Assembly (NCBI RefSeq): GCF_040834005.1
Contig: NZ_CP162129.1
Coordinates: 7,501 to 71,500 of the forward strand
Direction: 5' to 3'
DNA: 64,000 bases
DNA from: Paenibacillus sp. PL2-23
Lineage (GTDB): Bacteria; Bacillota; Bacilli; Paenibacillales; Paenibacillaceae
In this document: piece by piece, positions 27,694 to 37,037 of the stretch
Layout: each line of letters begins with the position of its first letter
Position numbering within the stretch: the first letter of the stretch is position 1
Notes under the pieces: model-generated
Databases searched by the model: none
Told to the model about the DNA's origin: nothing
Seen by the model: only the letters and a program-made list of their open reading frames with translations
Program-made: the position numbers and the translations under genes

Positions 27694-28731
27694 TTAATGT
27701 ACAACTTCCTCGGACTGGGATGCCGCTGCTGGGGCGGTGGATGGCTTGGCATCCGCCTCCTGCTCCAAGGTGTTGATATAATTCTCGAGGATCGCCACCA
27801 TGCGGTCGCGCCCCGTCTCTTCCATAATGACGTCCTTCACGCGAGCTCCGCCCGGCAGGCCCTTGAGGTACCACGCCAGATGCTTGCGCATCTCGCGCAC
27901 CGCAACGGCTTCGTTCTTGAGCGCGATAAGACGATCCAGATGAAGGATCGCGACCTCCATCTTCTCGCGCGGAGAGGGATCGCCGAGCAGCTCGCCCGAC
28001 TCCAGATACTGAATCGTACGGTACAGCATCCACGGATTGCCGAGGGCGCCGCGGCCGATCATAACGCCGTCCACGCCGGTATGCTCCAGCATACGCTTCG
28101 CATCCTCCGGCGCGAATACGTCCCCGTTGCCGATGACGGGAATGGAGACGGCGTTCTTGACGTCTCTTATAATGTCCCAGTTGGCTTTGCCAGTATACAA
28201 TTGCTCCCGTGTGCGGCCATGGACGCTGACGGCGCTGCCGCCCGCGCGCTCGACCGCCTGGGCGTTCTCCACGGCGAAGACGTGCTCATCGTCCCAGCCT
28301 ATTCTCATTTTGACAGTGACGGGCTTATCGACGGCATCCACGACAGAGGACACCATCTCATATATCTTGTTAGGGTCCAGCAGCCATCTTGCGCCCGCGT
28401 CGCACTTGGTCACCTTCGGCACCGGACAACCCATGTTAATATCAATAATATCGGCGTTGGTCCCTTTGTCGACGACCTTGGCCGCCTCCACCAGGGACTC
28501 GCGATCTCCTCCGAAGATTTGCAGGCTGAGCGGCTTCTCCCTCTCGTCTACGAATAACATCTCCATCGTCCGCTTGTTCCCGTGCAGGATGGCTTTGTCG
28601 CTGACCATCTCAGCGCACACCAAGCCTGTGCCGAATTCCTTCGCGATTAGTCGGAAAGCCGGATTGCACACGCCTGCCATCGGCGCCAGCACGACTCTGT
28701 TCTTCATCTTGATGTCTCCGATTTTCAGCAT
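27694..28731 (-). CDS. dusB: tRNA-dihydrouridine synthase
   Basis: 345 aa. This is a flavin TIM-barrel with the N-terminus VVLAPMAGVCNPAFRLIAKEFG, the active-site cysteine region INMGCPVPKVTKCDAGARWL, VSVHGRTREQLYTG and GDVFAPEDAKRMLEHTGVDGVMIGRGALGNPW. It reduces uridines in tRNA using NADPH. It is the YacF equivalent in the folate-lysS gene order and follows the small HTH gene by eight bases. Confidence 0.95.
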   Translation of the reverse strand: MLKIGDIKMKNRVVLAPMAGVCNPAFRLIAKEFGTGLVCAEMVSDKAILHGNKRTMEMLFVDEREKPLSLQIFGGDRESLVEAAKVVDKGTNADIIDINMGCPVPKVTKCDAGARWLLDPNKIYEMVSSVVDAVDKPVTVKMRIGWDDEHVFAVENAQAVERAGGSAVSVHGRTREQLYTGKANWDIIRDVKNAVSIPVIGNGDVFAPEDAKRMLEHTGVDGVMIGRGALGNPWMLYRTIQYLESGELLGDPSPREKMEVAILHLDRLIALKNEAVAVREMRKHLAWYLKGLPGGARVKDVIMEETGRDRMVAILENYINTLEQEADAKPSTAPAAASQSEEVVH

Positions 28732-28739
28732 GCCGTTCC

Positions 28740-28952
28740 TTACTCCTCCTTCGTCGTCATTAACTCTTCATAGCTGATCCCCAGCGTCTTCGCAATGTGG
28801 TTCAGCAGCTTGGGGTCGTTCTTCCTTGTGCCGCGCTCCAGTGATCCCAGTACAGCAACCGATACGCCAAGCTCCTTGGCCAGCTCTAGCTGTGTGTAGC
28901 CCTTCAGCTTCCGAAAGGCTCTGACGCGCTGCGCCAATTGATTGTTTTCCAT
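28740..28952 (-). CDS. Small XRE-family helix-turn-helix protein (YazB-like)
   Basis: 70 aa made up almost entirely of one HTH domain: LAQRVRAFRKLKGYTQLELAKELGVSVAVLGSLERGTRK. The same small regulator lies between folK and dusB in B. subtilis (yazB), where its targets are not established. It overlaps the end of folK by 49 bases, which suggests translational coupling. Confidence 0.88.
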   Translation of the reverse strand: MENNQLAQRVRAFRKLKGYTQLELAKELGVSVAVLGSLERGTRKNDPKLLNHIAKTLGISYEELMTTKEE

Positions 28953-29452
28953 AACGTGATGCCATCCTCTCTCCCCCGGAGAGACGCTTCTGCCGATTCG
29001 CGCACCTGACCCGCCAGAGGATGCTCCTCCTCCAGCACATCGTTTAATGGCACAAGCACGAACGCCCGCTCCAGCATGCGCGGATGCGGCAGCGTCAGCT
29101 CCACGTGATCCATTCTGACATTATCGTATAGGAGCAGATCGAGGTCAATGGTTCTTGGTCCCCAACGTTCATGTCGAATTCTCCCGAGACGGCGCTCCAG
29201 CTCCAGCTGCTCCCGCAGCAGCTCCAGCGGCTGAAGCGATGTCGTGACGTCAATCACCATGTTGAGAAAAGCCGGCTGGTCGGTGTAGCCGACGGGGTCC
29301 GTCTCGTAGAGGGCGGATACGCGCTCCACCCCAATATGCGGATGCTCGTCGATGAGGACGATCGCCTGCCGGAGCAGCTCCTCCCGGTCGCCCATATTGG
29401 AGCCCAGGGCTATATAAGCCTTATGCTGTTCATGCTCGTACGATTCGCCCAT
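28904..29452 (-). CDS. folK: 2-amino-4-hydroxy-6-hydroxymethyldihydropteridine pyrophosphokinase
   Basis: 182 aa. HPPK signatures are YIALGSNMGDREELLRQAI, YETDPVGYTDQPAFLNMV and RWGPRTIDLDLLLYDN, followed by LTLPHPRMLERAFVLVPL. It transfers pyrophosphate from ATP to the pterin before the DHPS step. The start overlaps folB by 23 bases. Confidence 0.96.
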   Translation of the reverse strand: MGESYEHEQHKAYIALGSNMGDREELLRQAIVLIDEHPHIGVERVSALYETDPVGYTDQPAFLNMVIDVTTSLQPLELLREQLELERRLGRIRHERWGPRTIDLDLLLYDNVRMDHVELTLPHPRMLERAFVLVPLNDVLEEEHPLAGQVRESAEASLRGREDGITLWKTINWRSASEPFGS

Positions 29453-29816
29453 CCGTATCCCGCTTTCTCTTCAGCTCGATAATCACGCCGTCGAAGTGAA
29501 TGTCGAACGGCGGATTCGGCTTCGTGACGCGCACCGTCACATCGTTGATCCTAGTATAAGCCTCCAGCACGCTCGATGCAATGCGGCCCGCCAGCGCTTC
29601 GATCAGCTTGAACGGCGGTCCTTCCACAATCCCCTTGGTCAGCTCATGCAGCTCCGCATAGTTGATCGTCTCATTCAGATCGTCGGTGTCCGCCGCTTGA
29701 GCGAGGTCTAGCGTCAGCTCCAAATCCACATAAAACTTCTGTCCCAGCTTATTCTCCTCGGGAAACACGCCATGATAGCCGTAAAAGCGCATTCCCCGCA
29801 CAATCATGCGGTCCAT
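29430..29816 (-). CDS. folB: Dihydroneopterin aldolase
   Basis: 128 aa, with RGMRFYGYHGVFPEENKLGQKFYVDLEL (Glu and Tyr of the active site), the ETINYAELHELTKGIVEGPPFKLIEALA block and VRVTKPNPPFDIHFDGVIIEL. It cleaves dihydroneopterin to the hydroxymethyl pterin used by FolK. It lies 72 bases downstream of folP. Confidence 0.95.
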   Translation of the reverse strand: MDRMIVRGMRFYGYHGVFPEENKLGQKFYVDLELTLDLAQAADTDDLNETINYAELHELTKGIVEGPPFKLIEALAGRIASSVLEAYTRINDVTVRVTKPNPPFDIHFDGVIIELKRKRDTDGRIVRA

Positions 29817-29888
29817 CGTATCGCTCCTTCCAGCGGGCCGGCAGCCACATGGCTCGCCGCTCGCGGTGGTGTGTTGGCAGTGCGGGCA

Positions 29889-30737
29889 CTAACGCCGCAG
29901 GATGGCGTCCGCCATGAGGGCGGTGCGCTTGATCGCGCGGACGTCGTGGACGCGCACGATCTGCGCGCCGCGCGCGATGCCGAGGGCAACGGTCGCTGCC
30001 GTGCCCTCTACGACATCATCAGCCGGCAAGCCCAGCGTCTGCTGGATGAATCGCTTGCGCGAGGTGCCGAGCAGCACCGGGTAGCCGAGCGCATGCACTT
30101 CGTTCAGACGATCGAGCAGCTCGAGATTGTCGTTGTAGGTTTTGGCGAACCCGATGCCCGGGTCGAGCCAGATGTTGTGCTCGGCGACGCCCGCGCTTGC
30201 AGCAAGGTTCACGCTGCCGCGCAGGTCGGCGAGCACGTCCGGGACAAAGTCATTGTAGTCCCGGGCGTGTCGGTTATGGCTGATGATGACGGGACAGCCA
30301 TATTCCGCCGCTGCGGCGGCCATGTCGGGGTCGTGCCGGAGACCCCAGATGTCGTTGATGATATGCGCGCCCGCTTCGAGCGCTTGGCGCGCTGTCGCCG
30401 CTTTGTACGTGTCGATGGACAGCGGCACGCGGGGAAGCTCCTTGCGAAGCGCATGAATCACGGGCAGCACCCGCCGAAGCTCCTCCTCTGCGCTCACTGC
30501 CTGGAAGCCCGGTCTGGTCGACTCTCCGCCAATATCCAGAATATCCGCTCCCGCCTCGACCATCTCCATCGCATGCTTCACAGCCTGCTCGACGTGGAGA
30601 TACCTGCCGCCGTCCGAGAAGGAATCCGGGGTTGCGTTCAGGATGCCCATTATCAAGGTGCGCTCCCCGAGCTTCAGCTCCACGCCTCCCCCGAGATTAT
30701 AGGAACGTTCATAGTTTGTTGGGTTTGTATGTATCAT
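29889..30737 (-). CDS. folP: Dihydropteroate synthase
   Basis: About 282 aa from ATG 30737, eight bases after GGGAGG; the open frame extends 20 codons further without support. Both DHPS signatures are present: MGILNATPDSFSDGGRY and DILDIGGESTRPGF. SIDTYKAATARQALEAGAHIINDIWG, ISHNRH, LDPGIGFAKT and GTSRKRFI follow. It joins p-aminobenzoate to the pterin pyrophosphate and is the sulfonamide target. Confidence 0.96.
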   Translation of the reverse strand: MIHTNPTNYERSYNLGGGVELKLGERTLIMGILNATPDSFSDGGRYLHVEQAVKHAMEMVEAGADILDIGGESTRPGFQAVSAEEELRRVLPVIHALRKELPRVPLSIDTYKAATARQALEAGAHIINDIWGLRHDPDMAAAAAEYGCPVIISHNRHARDYNDFVPDVLADLRGSVNLAASAGVAEHNIWLDPGIGFAKTYNDNLELLDRLNEVHALGYPVLLGTSRKRFIQQTLGLPADDVVEGTAATVALGIARGAQIVRVHDVRAIKRTALMADAILRR

Positions 30738-30829
30738 GCCCAGCGCCTCCCTCCTGTCGTATAACCCTGTAACTTCCGCGCTCGCCCATCTACTCATGCC
30801 TAGTATTTATTGTGCGCTCCGAATCCATA

Positions 30830-31025
30830 AGCAATCCTCGCACACTTATTACCCCGCAGAGGGCTATTCCACTCATTAAGCTTGCCTGGCCACTCTATTT
30901 TCCTGCATAACCCCCAAACGAGCAATGAAGTGTGTTCTGGCACACTTGTTCCGCGACAAACACCCTTTTGCCCGCTCATTAGGCGTGCTTGGCACGATAA
31001 TTCCGCCTCAGACACTCGCCCAACT
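30830..31025 (-). repeat. Degenerate ~52-bp intergenic repeats
   Basis: On the minus strand about four degenerate units follow one another between pabC and folP. They are recognisable by GCGGAATTATCGTGCC, GCGGAACAAGTGTGCC, CAGGAAAATAGAGTGGCC and GCGGGGTAATAAGTGTGC, each followed by a GC-to-AATGAG-like block. One unit contains the perfect hairpin AAGTGTG-ccagaa-CACACTT. I see no ribosome site or conserved frame. Confidence 0.55.
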
Positions 31026-31035
31026 TCCAAACGAA

Positions 31036-31914
31036 CTAGCCTAGCGTGTCCTCCCGGTAGAGGGCGAGCAACTGGCGGACGATGGGACCAGCCTGGCCAG
31101 CGCCAACCGCCCGGCATGCGCCCGAGGAGTCGCTTAACGTCGTGATGGGCACCAGCTCCTGAATGGAGTTCGTCATCCAGACCTCTTCCGCCTGCAGAAG
31201 CTCCTCCCACCGGTAAAACCCTTCCTGGACCTGATAGCCCGCTCCGGCTGCAAGCTCCAGCACCCGCTCGCGCGTCACGCCGGGCAGAATGCCTGTATCT
31301 ATAGAAGGCGTGCAGATGACGCCCTCCTTCACCATAAACAAATTACTGACAATTCCCTCCGCCAGCCAGCCCTCCTGGGTCAGCTGCAGCCCTTCTGCGC
31401 CGGGCGAGGGGGGAGGCGTCAGCTCGCGCTTGGCGAGAATGCTGTTCATATAATGCAGCGACTTGAAGCGCACGGTGCCCTCCGGCGTATTGCGCCGGGT
31501 CCGCAGCAGACGCAGCTCGCGACCGCGCAGCAGCGCTTCGTCGTTCGCTGGAGGCAGCTCCTTCACCAGCAGCAGTGCGTTAGGCCGCACGTAGTCGCCG
31601 GTCGGCAGACCCAGCGCCCCCTCGCCAGCGCTGACGGTCAGGCGCACGTACCCGTCGTGAAGTCCATTCGCCTTCTGCAGCTCCCTCGTCCACTCAGCGA
31701 CGAGCTCGGCGCTCATGTCGAACCGAATGCCGAGCTCCGCACAGCCCCCCATCAACCTCTGCATATGACGCTCCAGCAGATACGGCTTGCCGCCATACGT
31801 GCGGAACGTCTCGAACAAGCCCAAACCGTACAAAAAGCCGTGATCATATACCGAGATCACAGCTTCTTGTGCTTCCAGGAGCTTGCCGTTCCATCCAACC
31901 CAGGCAGCCGTCAT
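31036..31914 (-). CDS. pabC: 4-amino-4-deoxychorismate lyase
   Basis: 292 aa. This is a fold-type IV PLP enzyme: [30 protein letters not shown] at the N-terminus, [17 protein letters not shown] with the PLP lysine, then [23 protein letters not shown] and [14 protein letters not shown]. It releases pyruvate to give p-aminobenzoate. Its start overlaps the pabA stop by four bases (ATGA). Confidence 0.94.
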   Translation of the reverse strand: MTAAWVGWNGKLLEAQEAVISVYDHGFLYGLGLFETFRTYGGKPYLLERHMQRLMGGCAELGIRFDMSAELVAEWTRELQKANGLHDGYVRLTVSAGEGALGLPTGDYVRPNALLLVKELPPANDEALLRGRELRLLRTRRNTPEGTVRFKSLHYMNSILAKRELTPPPSPGAEGLQLTQEGWLAEGIVSNLFMVKEGVICTPSIDTGILPGVTRERVLELAAGAGYQVQEGFYRWEELLQAEEVWMTNSIQELVPITTLSDSSGACRAVGAGQAGPIVRQLLALYREDTLG

Positions 31915-32492
31915 TGCAGAACGCCGGACCGATGACGCAGGAAATTGCGGAGCATCGTATGCCCGTGCTGAGTAATAATGGATTCCGGGTGGAACTGCAC
32001 ACCTTCAATCGCATATTCCTTGTGGCGAAGCGCCATAATCTCGCCCTCAGCCGTCTCCGCGCTGATCTCCAGACAATCCGGCAGCGTCTCGCGGCGGACG
32101 ATCAAGGAATGGTAGCGTGTTGCTGTGAACGGCGACTCCATCCCTTCAAAGATAGACTTGCCATCATGCACGATCGGCGATGTTTTGCCGTGCATCAGCT
32201 TCTCTGCGCGTATAACCTCTCCGCCGAATGCTTGCCCAATGGATTGATGCCCCAGGCACACGCCGAAGATCGGAATTTTGCCCTTGAAGTGGTCGATCAG
32301 CGACAGGCTGATGCCCGCTTCGTTCGGGGAGCACGGACCAGGCGAGATCAGAATATGGTCAGGCTTCAGCGCTTCGATGCCGGCCAGATCAATCTCATCA
32401 TTCCGCTTGACGACAATCTCTTGCCCAAGCTCTCCCAAATATTGAACCAAGTTGTACGTAAACGAATCATAGTTGTCGATGACGAGTATCAT
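31911..32492 (-). CDS. pabA: Aminodeoxychorismate/anthranilate synthase glutamine amidotransferase
   Basis: About 193 aa from ATG 32492, nine bases after AGGGG. Class I amidotransferase motifs are [31 protein letters not shown], the nucleophile in [15 protein letters not shown] and HPESI near the C-terminus. In Bacillus the same subunit serves both the PabB and TrpE synthases. It is split from pabB by about 620 bases of repeats. Confidence 0.94.
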   Translation of the reverse strand: MILVIDNYDSFTYNLVQYLGELGQEIVVKRNDEIDLAGIEALKPDHILISPGPCSPNEAGISLSLIDHFKGKIPIFGVCLGHQSIGQAFGGEVIRAEKLMHGKTSPIVHDGKSIFEGMESPFTATRYHSLIVRRETLPDCLEISAETAEGEIMALRHKEYAIEGVQFHPESIITQHGHTMLRNFLRHRSGVLQ

Positions 32493-32720
32493 GCTCCGCA
32501 TCCCCTATCCATAACCTGAATTTGTGGCTCATCCAACATACATATTCCTGCGATTATACATGATTTTACACGATATTCGTATGCCAAGAGGGACAATTGC
32601 TGCAAAAATACATCATTCGACGCCATTCCGCCCAATTTCCGACCATCGCGAGGACATTTCCTGCACATTTGCAGCATTTTGTCTCGATTCCACCTACCGC
32701 GCTTAAAATACTGCAGATTT

Positions 32721-33081
32721 GCAGCAAATGGTGCACCCGCTGGAGCTATAGCAACATGTGAGATCGTTGCTGCCACGTAAAAGTAGCTAGTTTGTTCCGT
32801 AGCGACACGAGGTGTCGCTATCACAGCAAATGGTGCACCTGCTCGCGCTATTGCGACACGCGAGATCGTTGCTGCCACGTAAGACCAGCTAGTTGGCTCA
32901 GCAGCGACACGAGATGTCGCTATCGCAGCAAATGGTGCACCAACTCGCGCTATAGCGACACGCGAGATCGTTGCTGCCACGTTAGAGTAGCTAGTTGGCG
33001 CAGCAGCGACACGAGGTGTCGCTATCGCAGCAAATGGTGCACCTGTTCGCGCTTCAGCGACACGCGAGATCGTTACTGCGG
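32721..33081 (-). repeat. 102-bp tandem repeat array A (3.5 units)
   Basis: Units restart at 32721, 32823, 32925 and 33027, each marked by GCAGCAAATGGTGCAC on the plus strand. Each carries the hairpin AGCGACA-5 nt-TGTCGCT. The unit is a multiple of three and stays open in one minus-strand frame (34-residue periodicity, ISRVAIARVGAPFAA...). No ribosome site or signal peptide begins it. It occupies the pabB-pabA gap and is homologous, in opposite orientation, to the array at 45531-45938. The rest of the gap (32493-32720) holds nothing I recognise. Confidence 0.9.
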
Positions 33082-33112
33082 CCGCTCACCCAGCCGAGCA
33101 GAGGGAGCCCCG

Positions 33113-34693
33113 CTACAGGGCCGCCTCCGTCTGGCGCTCGCTGTATTCGATGGCCTTCCACAGCGCCTTCGCCTTGCTGAGCGACTCCGTGTATTCCCTC
33201 TCGGGGTCCGAGTCGATGACGATGCCGGCACCCGCTTGGATATGAACTTGTCCATCCTTCAGGGCCATCGTTCTAATAATAATATTAAATTCCATATCCC
33301 CATTATAGTCAATCCATCCAAGCGAGCCTGTATACGGCCCTCTGCGGACCGGCTCCAGCTCCTCGATAATTTCCATCGTGCGAATCTTCGGCGCCCCTGT
33401 GATGGTGCCGCCAGGGAAGGTGGCCGCGATAACGTCGTAAGCGTCCTTGCCCTTCGCCAGCTCTCCCTCCACCTGAGAGACGAGATGCATGACATGGGAA
33501 TAATATTCGATCACCATCAGCTCTTTCACCTGGACGGTGCCATACGTCGATATGCGTCCGAGGTCGTTGCGCTCCAGGTCAACGAGCATAATATGCTCCG
33601 CCCGCTCCTTCTCGTTCGTGCGCAGCTCCTCCGCGAAGCGCAGCTCCTCCTCCTCCGTCCGCCCACGGCGGCGGGTGCCCGCGATTGGGCGCGTCGCCAG
33701 CTTGCGGTCCCGCAGCTCTACCAGCAGCTCAGGGGAAGCCGACACCAGCTGGAAGTCGGGGCAGCGCAGGAAGCCCATGTATGGCGACGGATTCACCAGG
33801 CGCAGCCACTCATACAGCTCCTCCGGCGAGGATGCCACTTCCCGGGTCTGCCGCTGCGACAGGTTCACCTGGAACACGTCACCCTGGCCGATATAGCGCT
33901 GGATCGCCTCCACGGCGCTCATGTAGCGCTCCTTGGTCGTTGGCGATGTGATGCCCGCGAACGCCTCCAGATCCATCTGCAGCGATTCGCCCTCCATCAG
34001 CGAGAGCCGGGCGGCGCGCTTCTTCTCCGCGCGCTCCAGCGCCTTGCCCTCCTCGAACCAGGTGAGCCAATAATCCGCCATGCCCTCCGCACGCGACGCG
34101 GCGCGTTCATACACCGCCTGCAGCTCACTCTCCGACTGGCCCAACGAGACGGGGCTATGCACGACGCAATACACCACGGCTCGCTTCGCATCTACGATCC
34201 AGATTTCATTCATCCGCAGGAACAAATAGTCCGGCAAAGCCAAGTCATCCTCCGCGATAGACGGCAGCCGCTCGATGCTGCGAATGACATCGTAGCTCCA
34301 GTAGCCTGCGCAGCCTCCCAGCCATTTCGGCGCGTCCTCGCCGATGAGACGCGGACCGCAGCCGTCGCTCATCCAGGCGCGTACGACATCCAGCGGCTTG
34401 CCCTTCCATGTCTTGCGCTCCGGTGTATGCTCGTCCAGCTCATGGAAGCGAATTGACTCCGCCTGCTCGCCCTTGCCACGGATGACGCCCTCCGGATGGA
34501 GGCCCAGATACGTATAACGGCCATCCTTGCCGCTCTCCAGCACGAATGCGTACGGCGAGGCGTCCTGCCAAGCCTCCTCCCATGACACGATGCCGCCCGC
34601 CCCCTGACGGAGCGTCAGCTCCTTCACGAGCGGCAGCGTCGTATATTTCTCTTCGGCGCGCCACCGAAGCCACTGTTCCCAAGGGGTGACCAT
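33113..34693 (-). CDS. pabB: Aminodeoxychorismate synthase component I
   Basis: 526 aa. The N-terminal domain is TrpE-like. The chorismate-binding C-terminal half has QGDVFQVNLSQRQ, PIAGTRRRGRTEEEELRFAEEL, LVDLERNDLGRI, FPGGTITGAPKIRTMEII and YTGSLGWIDYNGDMEFNIIIRT. With PabA it aminates chorismate. The order pabB-pabA-pabC-folP places it in the folate operon rather than as trpE. Ribosome site GGAGGGCGGGG precedes the ATG. Confidence 0.94.
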   Translation of the reverse strand: MVTPWEQWLRWRAEEKYTTLPLVKELTLRQGAGGIVSWEEAWQDASPYAFVLESGKDGRYTYLGLHPEGVIRGKGEQAESIRFHELDEHTPERKTWKGKPLDVVRAWMSDGCGPRLIGEDAPKWLGGCAGYWSYDVIRSIERLPSIAEDDLALPDYLFLRMNEIWIVDAKRAVVYCVVHSPVSLGQSESELQAVYERAASRAEGMADYWLTWFEEGKALERAEKKRAARLSLMEGESLQMDLEAFAGITSPTTKERYMSAVEAIQRYIGQGDVFQVNLSQRQTREVASSPEELYEWLRLVNPSPYMGFLRCPDFQLVSASPELLVELRDRKLATRPIAGTRRRGRTEEEELRFAEELRTNEKERAEHIMLVDLERNDLGRISTYGTVQVKELMVIEYYSHVMHLVSQVEGELAKGKDAYDVIAATFPGGTITGAPKIRTMEIIEELEPVRRGPYTGSLGWIDYNGDMEFNIIIRTMALKDGQVHIQAGAGIVIDSDPEREYTESLSKAKALWKAIEYSERQTEAAL

Positions 34694-34750
34694 GGTCCCC
34701 GCCCTCCGATCTTCTTGCTTTATTTTCGCTCAGTATACAGAATCACGGGA

Positions 34751-34790
34751 CAAAAGAAAAGTGCCCTCCATTCCGAAGAATGGAAGGCCC
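34751..34790 (-). terminator. Rho-independent terminator after cysK
   Basis: GGCCTTCCATTC-TTCG-GAATGGAGGGC on the minus strand, a strong stem closed by a UUCG-type tetraloop, followed by ACTTTTCTTTT. It separates cysK from pabB. Confidence 0.93.
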
Positions 34791-34827
34791 TCGATCCGCG
34801 AACCGATAGGATTCGCGAGGATATGAA

Positions 34828-35769
34828 TTAGTTCTCGAAGTTGAACAGCGGTGTGGACAGGTAACGTTCGCCGTTGCTTGGTACGATCGCAACAACGCGC
34901 TTGCCCTTGCCCAGCTCCTTGGCTACCTTCAGAGCGGCGAAGATCGCTGCGCCGGAGGAAATACCGCACAGAATGCCCTCTTCCTTGGCCGCGCGGCGAG
35001 CGTGCTCGAACGCATCGTCGTTCTCGACGGTGATGACGCCGTCATAGATTTCGCGGTTCAGGATGTCCGGCACGAAGTTGGCGCCGATGCCTTGAATTTT
35101 GTGCGGGCCAGGGTTGCCGCCAGACAGCAGCGGGGAAGCCGCCGGCTCAACCGCGTATACCTTAACGCCAGGGAAGTTCTGCTTCAGCACTTCGCCTGCG
35201 CCGGAGATTGTGCCGCCAGTGCCGATGCCCGCGATGAACGCGTCCAGCTTGCCGTCCAGGGAATTGATTGCTTCCACGATTTCAGGGCCAGTCGTCTCGC
35301 GGTGAATCTTCACGTTCGCTTGGTTCTTGAACTGCTGCGGCATGAAGTAGGAAGCGTTCTCCTTCACCAGCTCCTCCGCCTTGCGGACAGCGCCGTTCAT
35401 ACCCTCGGAGCCTGGCGTCAGCACCAGCTCAGCGCCGTAAGCGCGAAGCAGGTTGCGGCGCTCGATGCTCATCGTCTCAGGCATAACAAGAACAGCCTTG
35501 TAGCCCTTGGCTGCTGCGACCATAGCAAGACCGATGCCTGTGTTGCCGCTTGTCGGCTCCACAATTGTTGTTTCTCCAGCCTTAATCAGGCCTTCCTGCT
35601 CTGCCACCTCGATCATGCTGATAGCGATGCGGTCCTTCACGCTGGCACCCGGGTTCTGGTACTCCAGCTTCACATAAATCTCTGCGCTGTCTTCAGGCAC
35701 GAGACGGTTCAAACGTACGAGGGGTGTATCTCCGATCAATTCAGTTACGCTTTGCACAATTTTCGCCAT
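34828..35769 (-). CDS. cysK: Cysteine synthase A
   Basis: About 313 aa from ATG 35769 (AAGGAGG upstream); 18 further upstream codons lack support. The PLP lysine lies in [19 protein letters not shown], the substrate loop in [17 protein letters not shown], and the phosphate-binding loop in [16 protein letters not shown]. It makes cysteine from O-acetylserine and sulfide. No S-box leader is visible; a near-consensus promoter lies at 35822-35851. Confidence 0.96.
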   Translation of the reverse strand: MAKIVQSVTELIGDTPLVRLNRLVPEDSAEIYVKLEYQNPGASVKDRIAISMIEVAEQEGLIKAGETTIVEPTSGNTGIGLAMVAAAKGYKAVLVMPETMSIERRNLLRAYGAELVLTPGSEGMNGAVRKAEELVKENASYFMPQQFKNQANVKIHRETTGPEIVEAINSLDGKLDAFIAGIGTGGTISGAGEVLKQNFPGVKVYAVEPAASPLLSGGNPGPHKIQGIGANFVPDILNREIYDGVITVENDDAFEHARRAAKEEGILCGISSGAAIFAALKVAKELGKGKRVVAIVPSNGERYLSTPLFNFEN

Positions 35770-35821
35770 GGGAAGAAAGGCCTCCTTATTCCGACTAAAA
35801 TAGTTGGTTTTGATTACTACC

Positions 35822-35851
35822 ATCTTAACAATGTGAAGCTTCGATTGTCAA
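35822..35851 (-). promoter_or_regulatory. Probable sigma-A promoter of cysK
   Basis: TTGACA (35851-35846) and TAAGAT (35827-35822) on the minus strand are 18 bases apart, giving a leader of about 45 bases before the ATG. Confidence 0.7.
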
Positions 35852-35865
35852 TAGCATCTTTCTGT

Positions 35866-36010
35866 GCGCCGTGTCAAGCGACGTGCTATGCTCTATGCCA
35901 AGCACAACGCCAAGCCCGTGCCTTGCGCCGCGTCAAGCCCCGTGCCATACCAAACGCTGTGCCTTGCGCCGCGTCAAGCACCGTCCCATACATCATGCCA
36001 AGCCCAGCCA
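35866..36010. repeat. Degenerate short repeats between the foldase gene and cysK
   Basis: The block GCGCCG-GTCAAGC recurs at 35866, 35925 and 35966. The longer TGCCTTGCGCCGCGTCAAGC copy is exact at 35919 and 35960 (41 bases apart). GCCAAGC occurs between the copies. No gene is apparent. Confidence 0.6.
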
Positions 36011-36049
36011 TCGCAGAAGCCTCCTTGCGGCCAAGCCTTCTTGCAGCCG

Positions 36050-37003
36050 TTACTTCATAATGACCGCATCATGCTTGGCCAGAAGCTCTTCCTCCAGCTC
36101 TTGCTGCGGCTTGGCCAGCTCCAGCACCAGGTCCCTGCGCGCCAGCTCGTACAGCCGCTCGCCCGTCGGCGCGGACGTGGCCTCCATGCCCGCCAGCTCC
36201 AGAATGGCATAGCCCTGCTCCAGCTCGATGGGGCCCGCGATCTCCGCCAGCTCCATATTGGCAGCCGCCTCCAGCACTGCGGCGTCGTAGAAGGGATCGT
36301 CCGCGTCGATCAGACCCAGGTCTCCACCGTTCTGCGAGGTGAATTCATCTATAGAATATTGGCTGGCCAGCTCCGCGAATACTTCGCCATTCTCCAGCCT
36401 GCTCATGATCCCATTCGCTTGCACCCACGTTGTTGTGACAATCCACCGCAGATGATATCGCCGCTTCTCGCCATACCGCTCCGGGTGCTCCGCTATGTAT
36501 TGGTCGATCTCCTCGTCCGAGACGGGAATATCCCGCATGGCGATCCTCTCAAGCAGCAGACGGTAGCGGATTTCCTCCCACACCTGCTCCTTGGACATGC
36601 CAAGCTGCTCCTTCATGAACGTGTAGAACTGCTCCACGCTCTCATAGCCCTCCGCCGAGCGCTGCAGCTCGCGGTCGATATCCCCTTGGCCGACCGATAG
36701 TCCAGCAGACTCGGCCTCCGCATCAATCGCGTGCCTGACCATGAGCTGACGAAGCGCGGCGTCGCCGTATTGCCGGATCAGCTCCTCGGTCAGCCGCTCC
36801 TTCGTGATGCTACGGCCAGCCACCTGCGCGACGACGCCTTCCTCCTGATTCTCGATCCCCGGCCCGGCAGGCTTGTCCACGTCCCGGGCAGGACCGGCCG
36901 CTCCGGGCACCGGCCAGAGCTTAACCATCACGAAGCCGGCCAGCGCGATCATGCAGACGGCTTGCACAATAACGACCGTCTTCAGAATCTCATTACTCTT
37001 CAT
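36050..37003 (-). CDS. PrsA-like peptidyl-prolyl isomerase, membrane anchored (YacD-like)
   Basis: About 317 aa from ATG 37003 (AAGGG upstream); the longer frame overlaps hslO and is a shadow. One N-terminal transmembrane helix (ILKTVVIVQAVCMIALAGFVM) is present with no lipobox, so it is anchored by the helix rather than by lipid. A SurA-like helical chaperone region is followed by the parvulin domain (EVFAELASQYSIDEFTSQNGGDLG...GPIELEQGYAILEL). It probably helps fold exported proteins. The position between hslO and cysK matches yacD. Confidence 0.87.
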   Translation of the reverse strand: MKSNEILKTVVIVQAVCMIALAGFVMVKLWPVPGAAGPARDVDKPAGPGIENQEEGVVAQVAGRSITKERLTEELIRQYGDAALRQLMVRHAIDAEAESAGLSVGQGDIDRELQRSAEGYESVEQFYTFMKEQLGMSKEQVWEEIRYRLLLERIAMRDIPVSDEEIDQYIAEHPERYGEKRRYHLRWIVTTTWVQANGIMSRLENGEVFAELASQYSIDEFTSQNGGDLGLIDADDPFYDAAVLEAAANMELAEIAGPIELEQGYAILELAGMEATSAPTGERLYELARRDLVLELAKPQQELEEELLAKHDAVIMK

Positions 37004-37037
37004 AGCCTGGACTGCCCTTCTCTCCTTGCTTGGTATT

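Noticed and set aside
32489-32980. A 163-codon minus-strand frame across array A as a gene before pabA
   Set aside because: It has no ribosome site, it covers repeats and the pabA leader, and it overlaps the pabA start; the same repeat logic applies.
32721-33081. CRISPR array
   Set aside because: The units are 102 bases and similar along their whole length; there are no short direct repeats separated by unique spacers and no cas genes.
35824-35870. S-box or T-box leader of cysK
   Set aside because: The promoter lies so close to the start that the leader is about 45 bases, too short for either, and no core motif is present.
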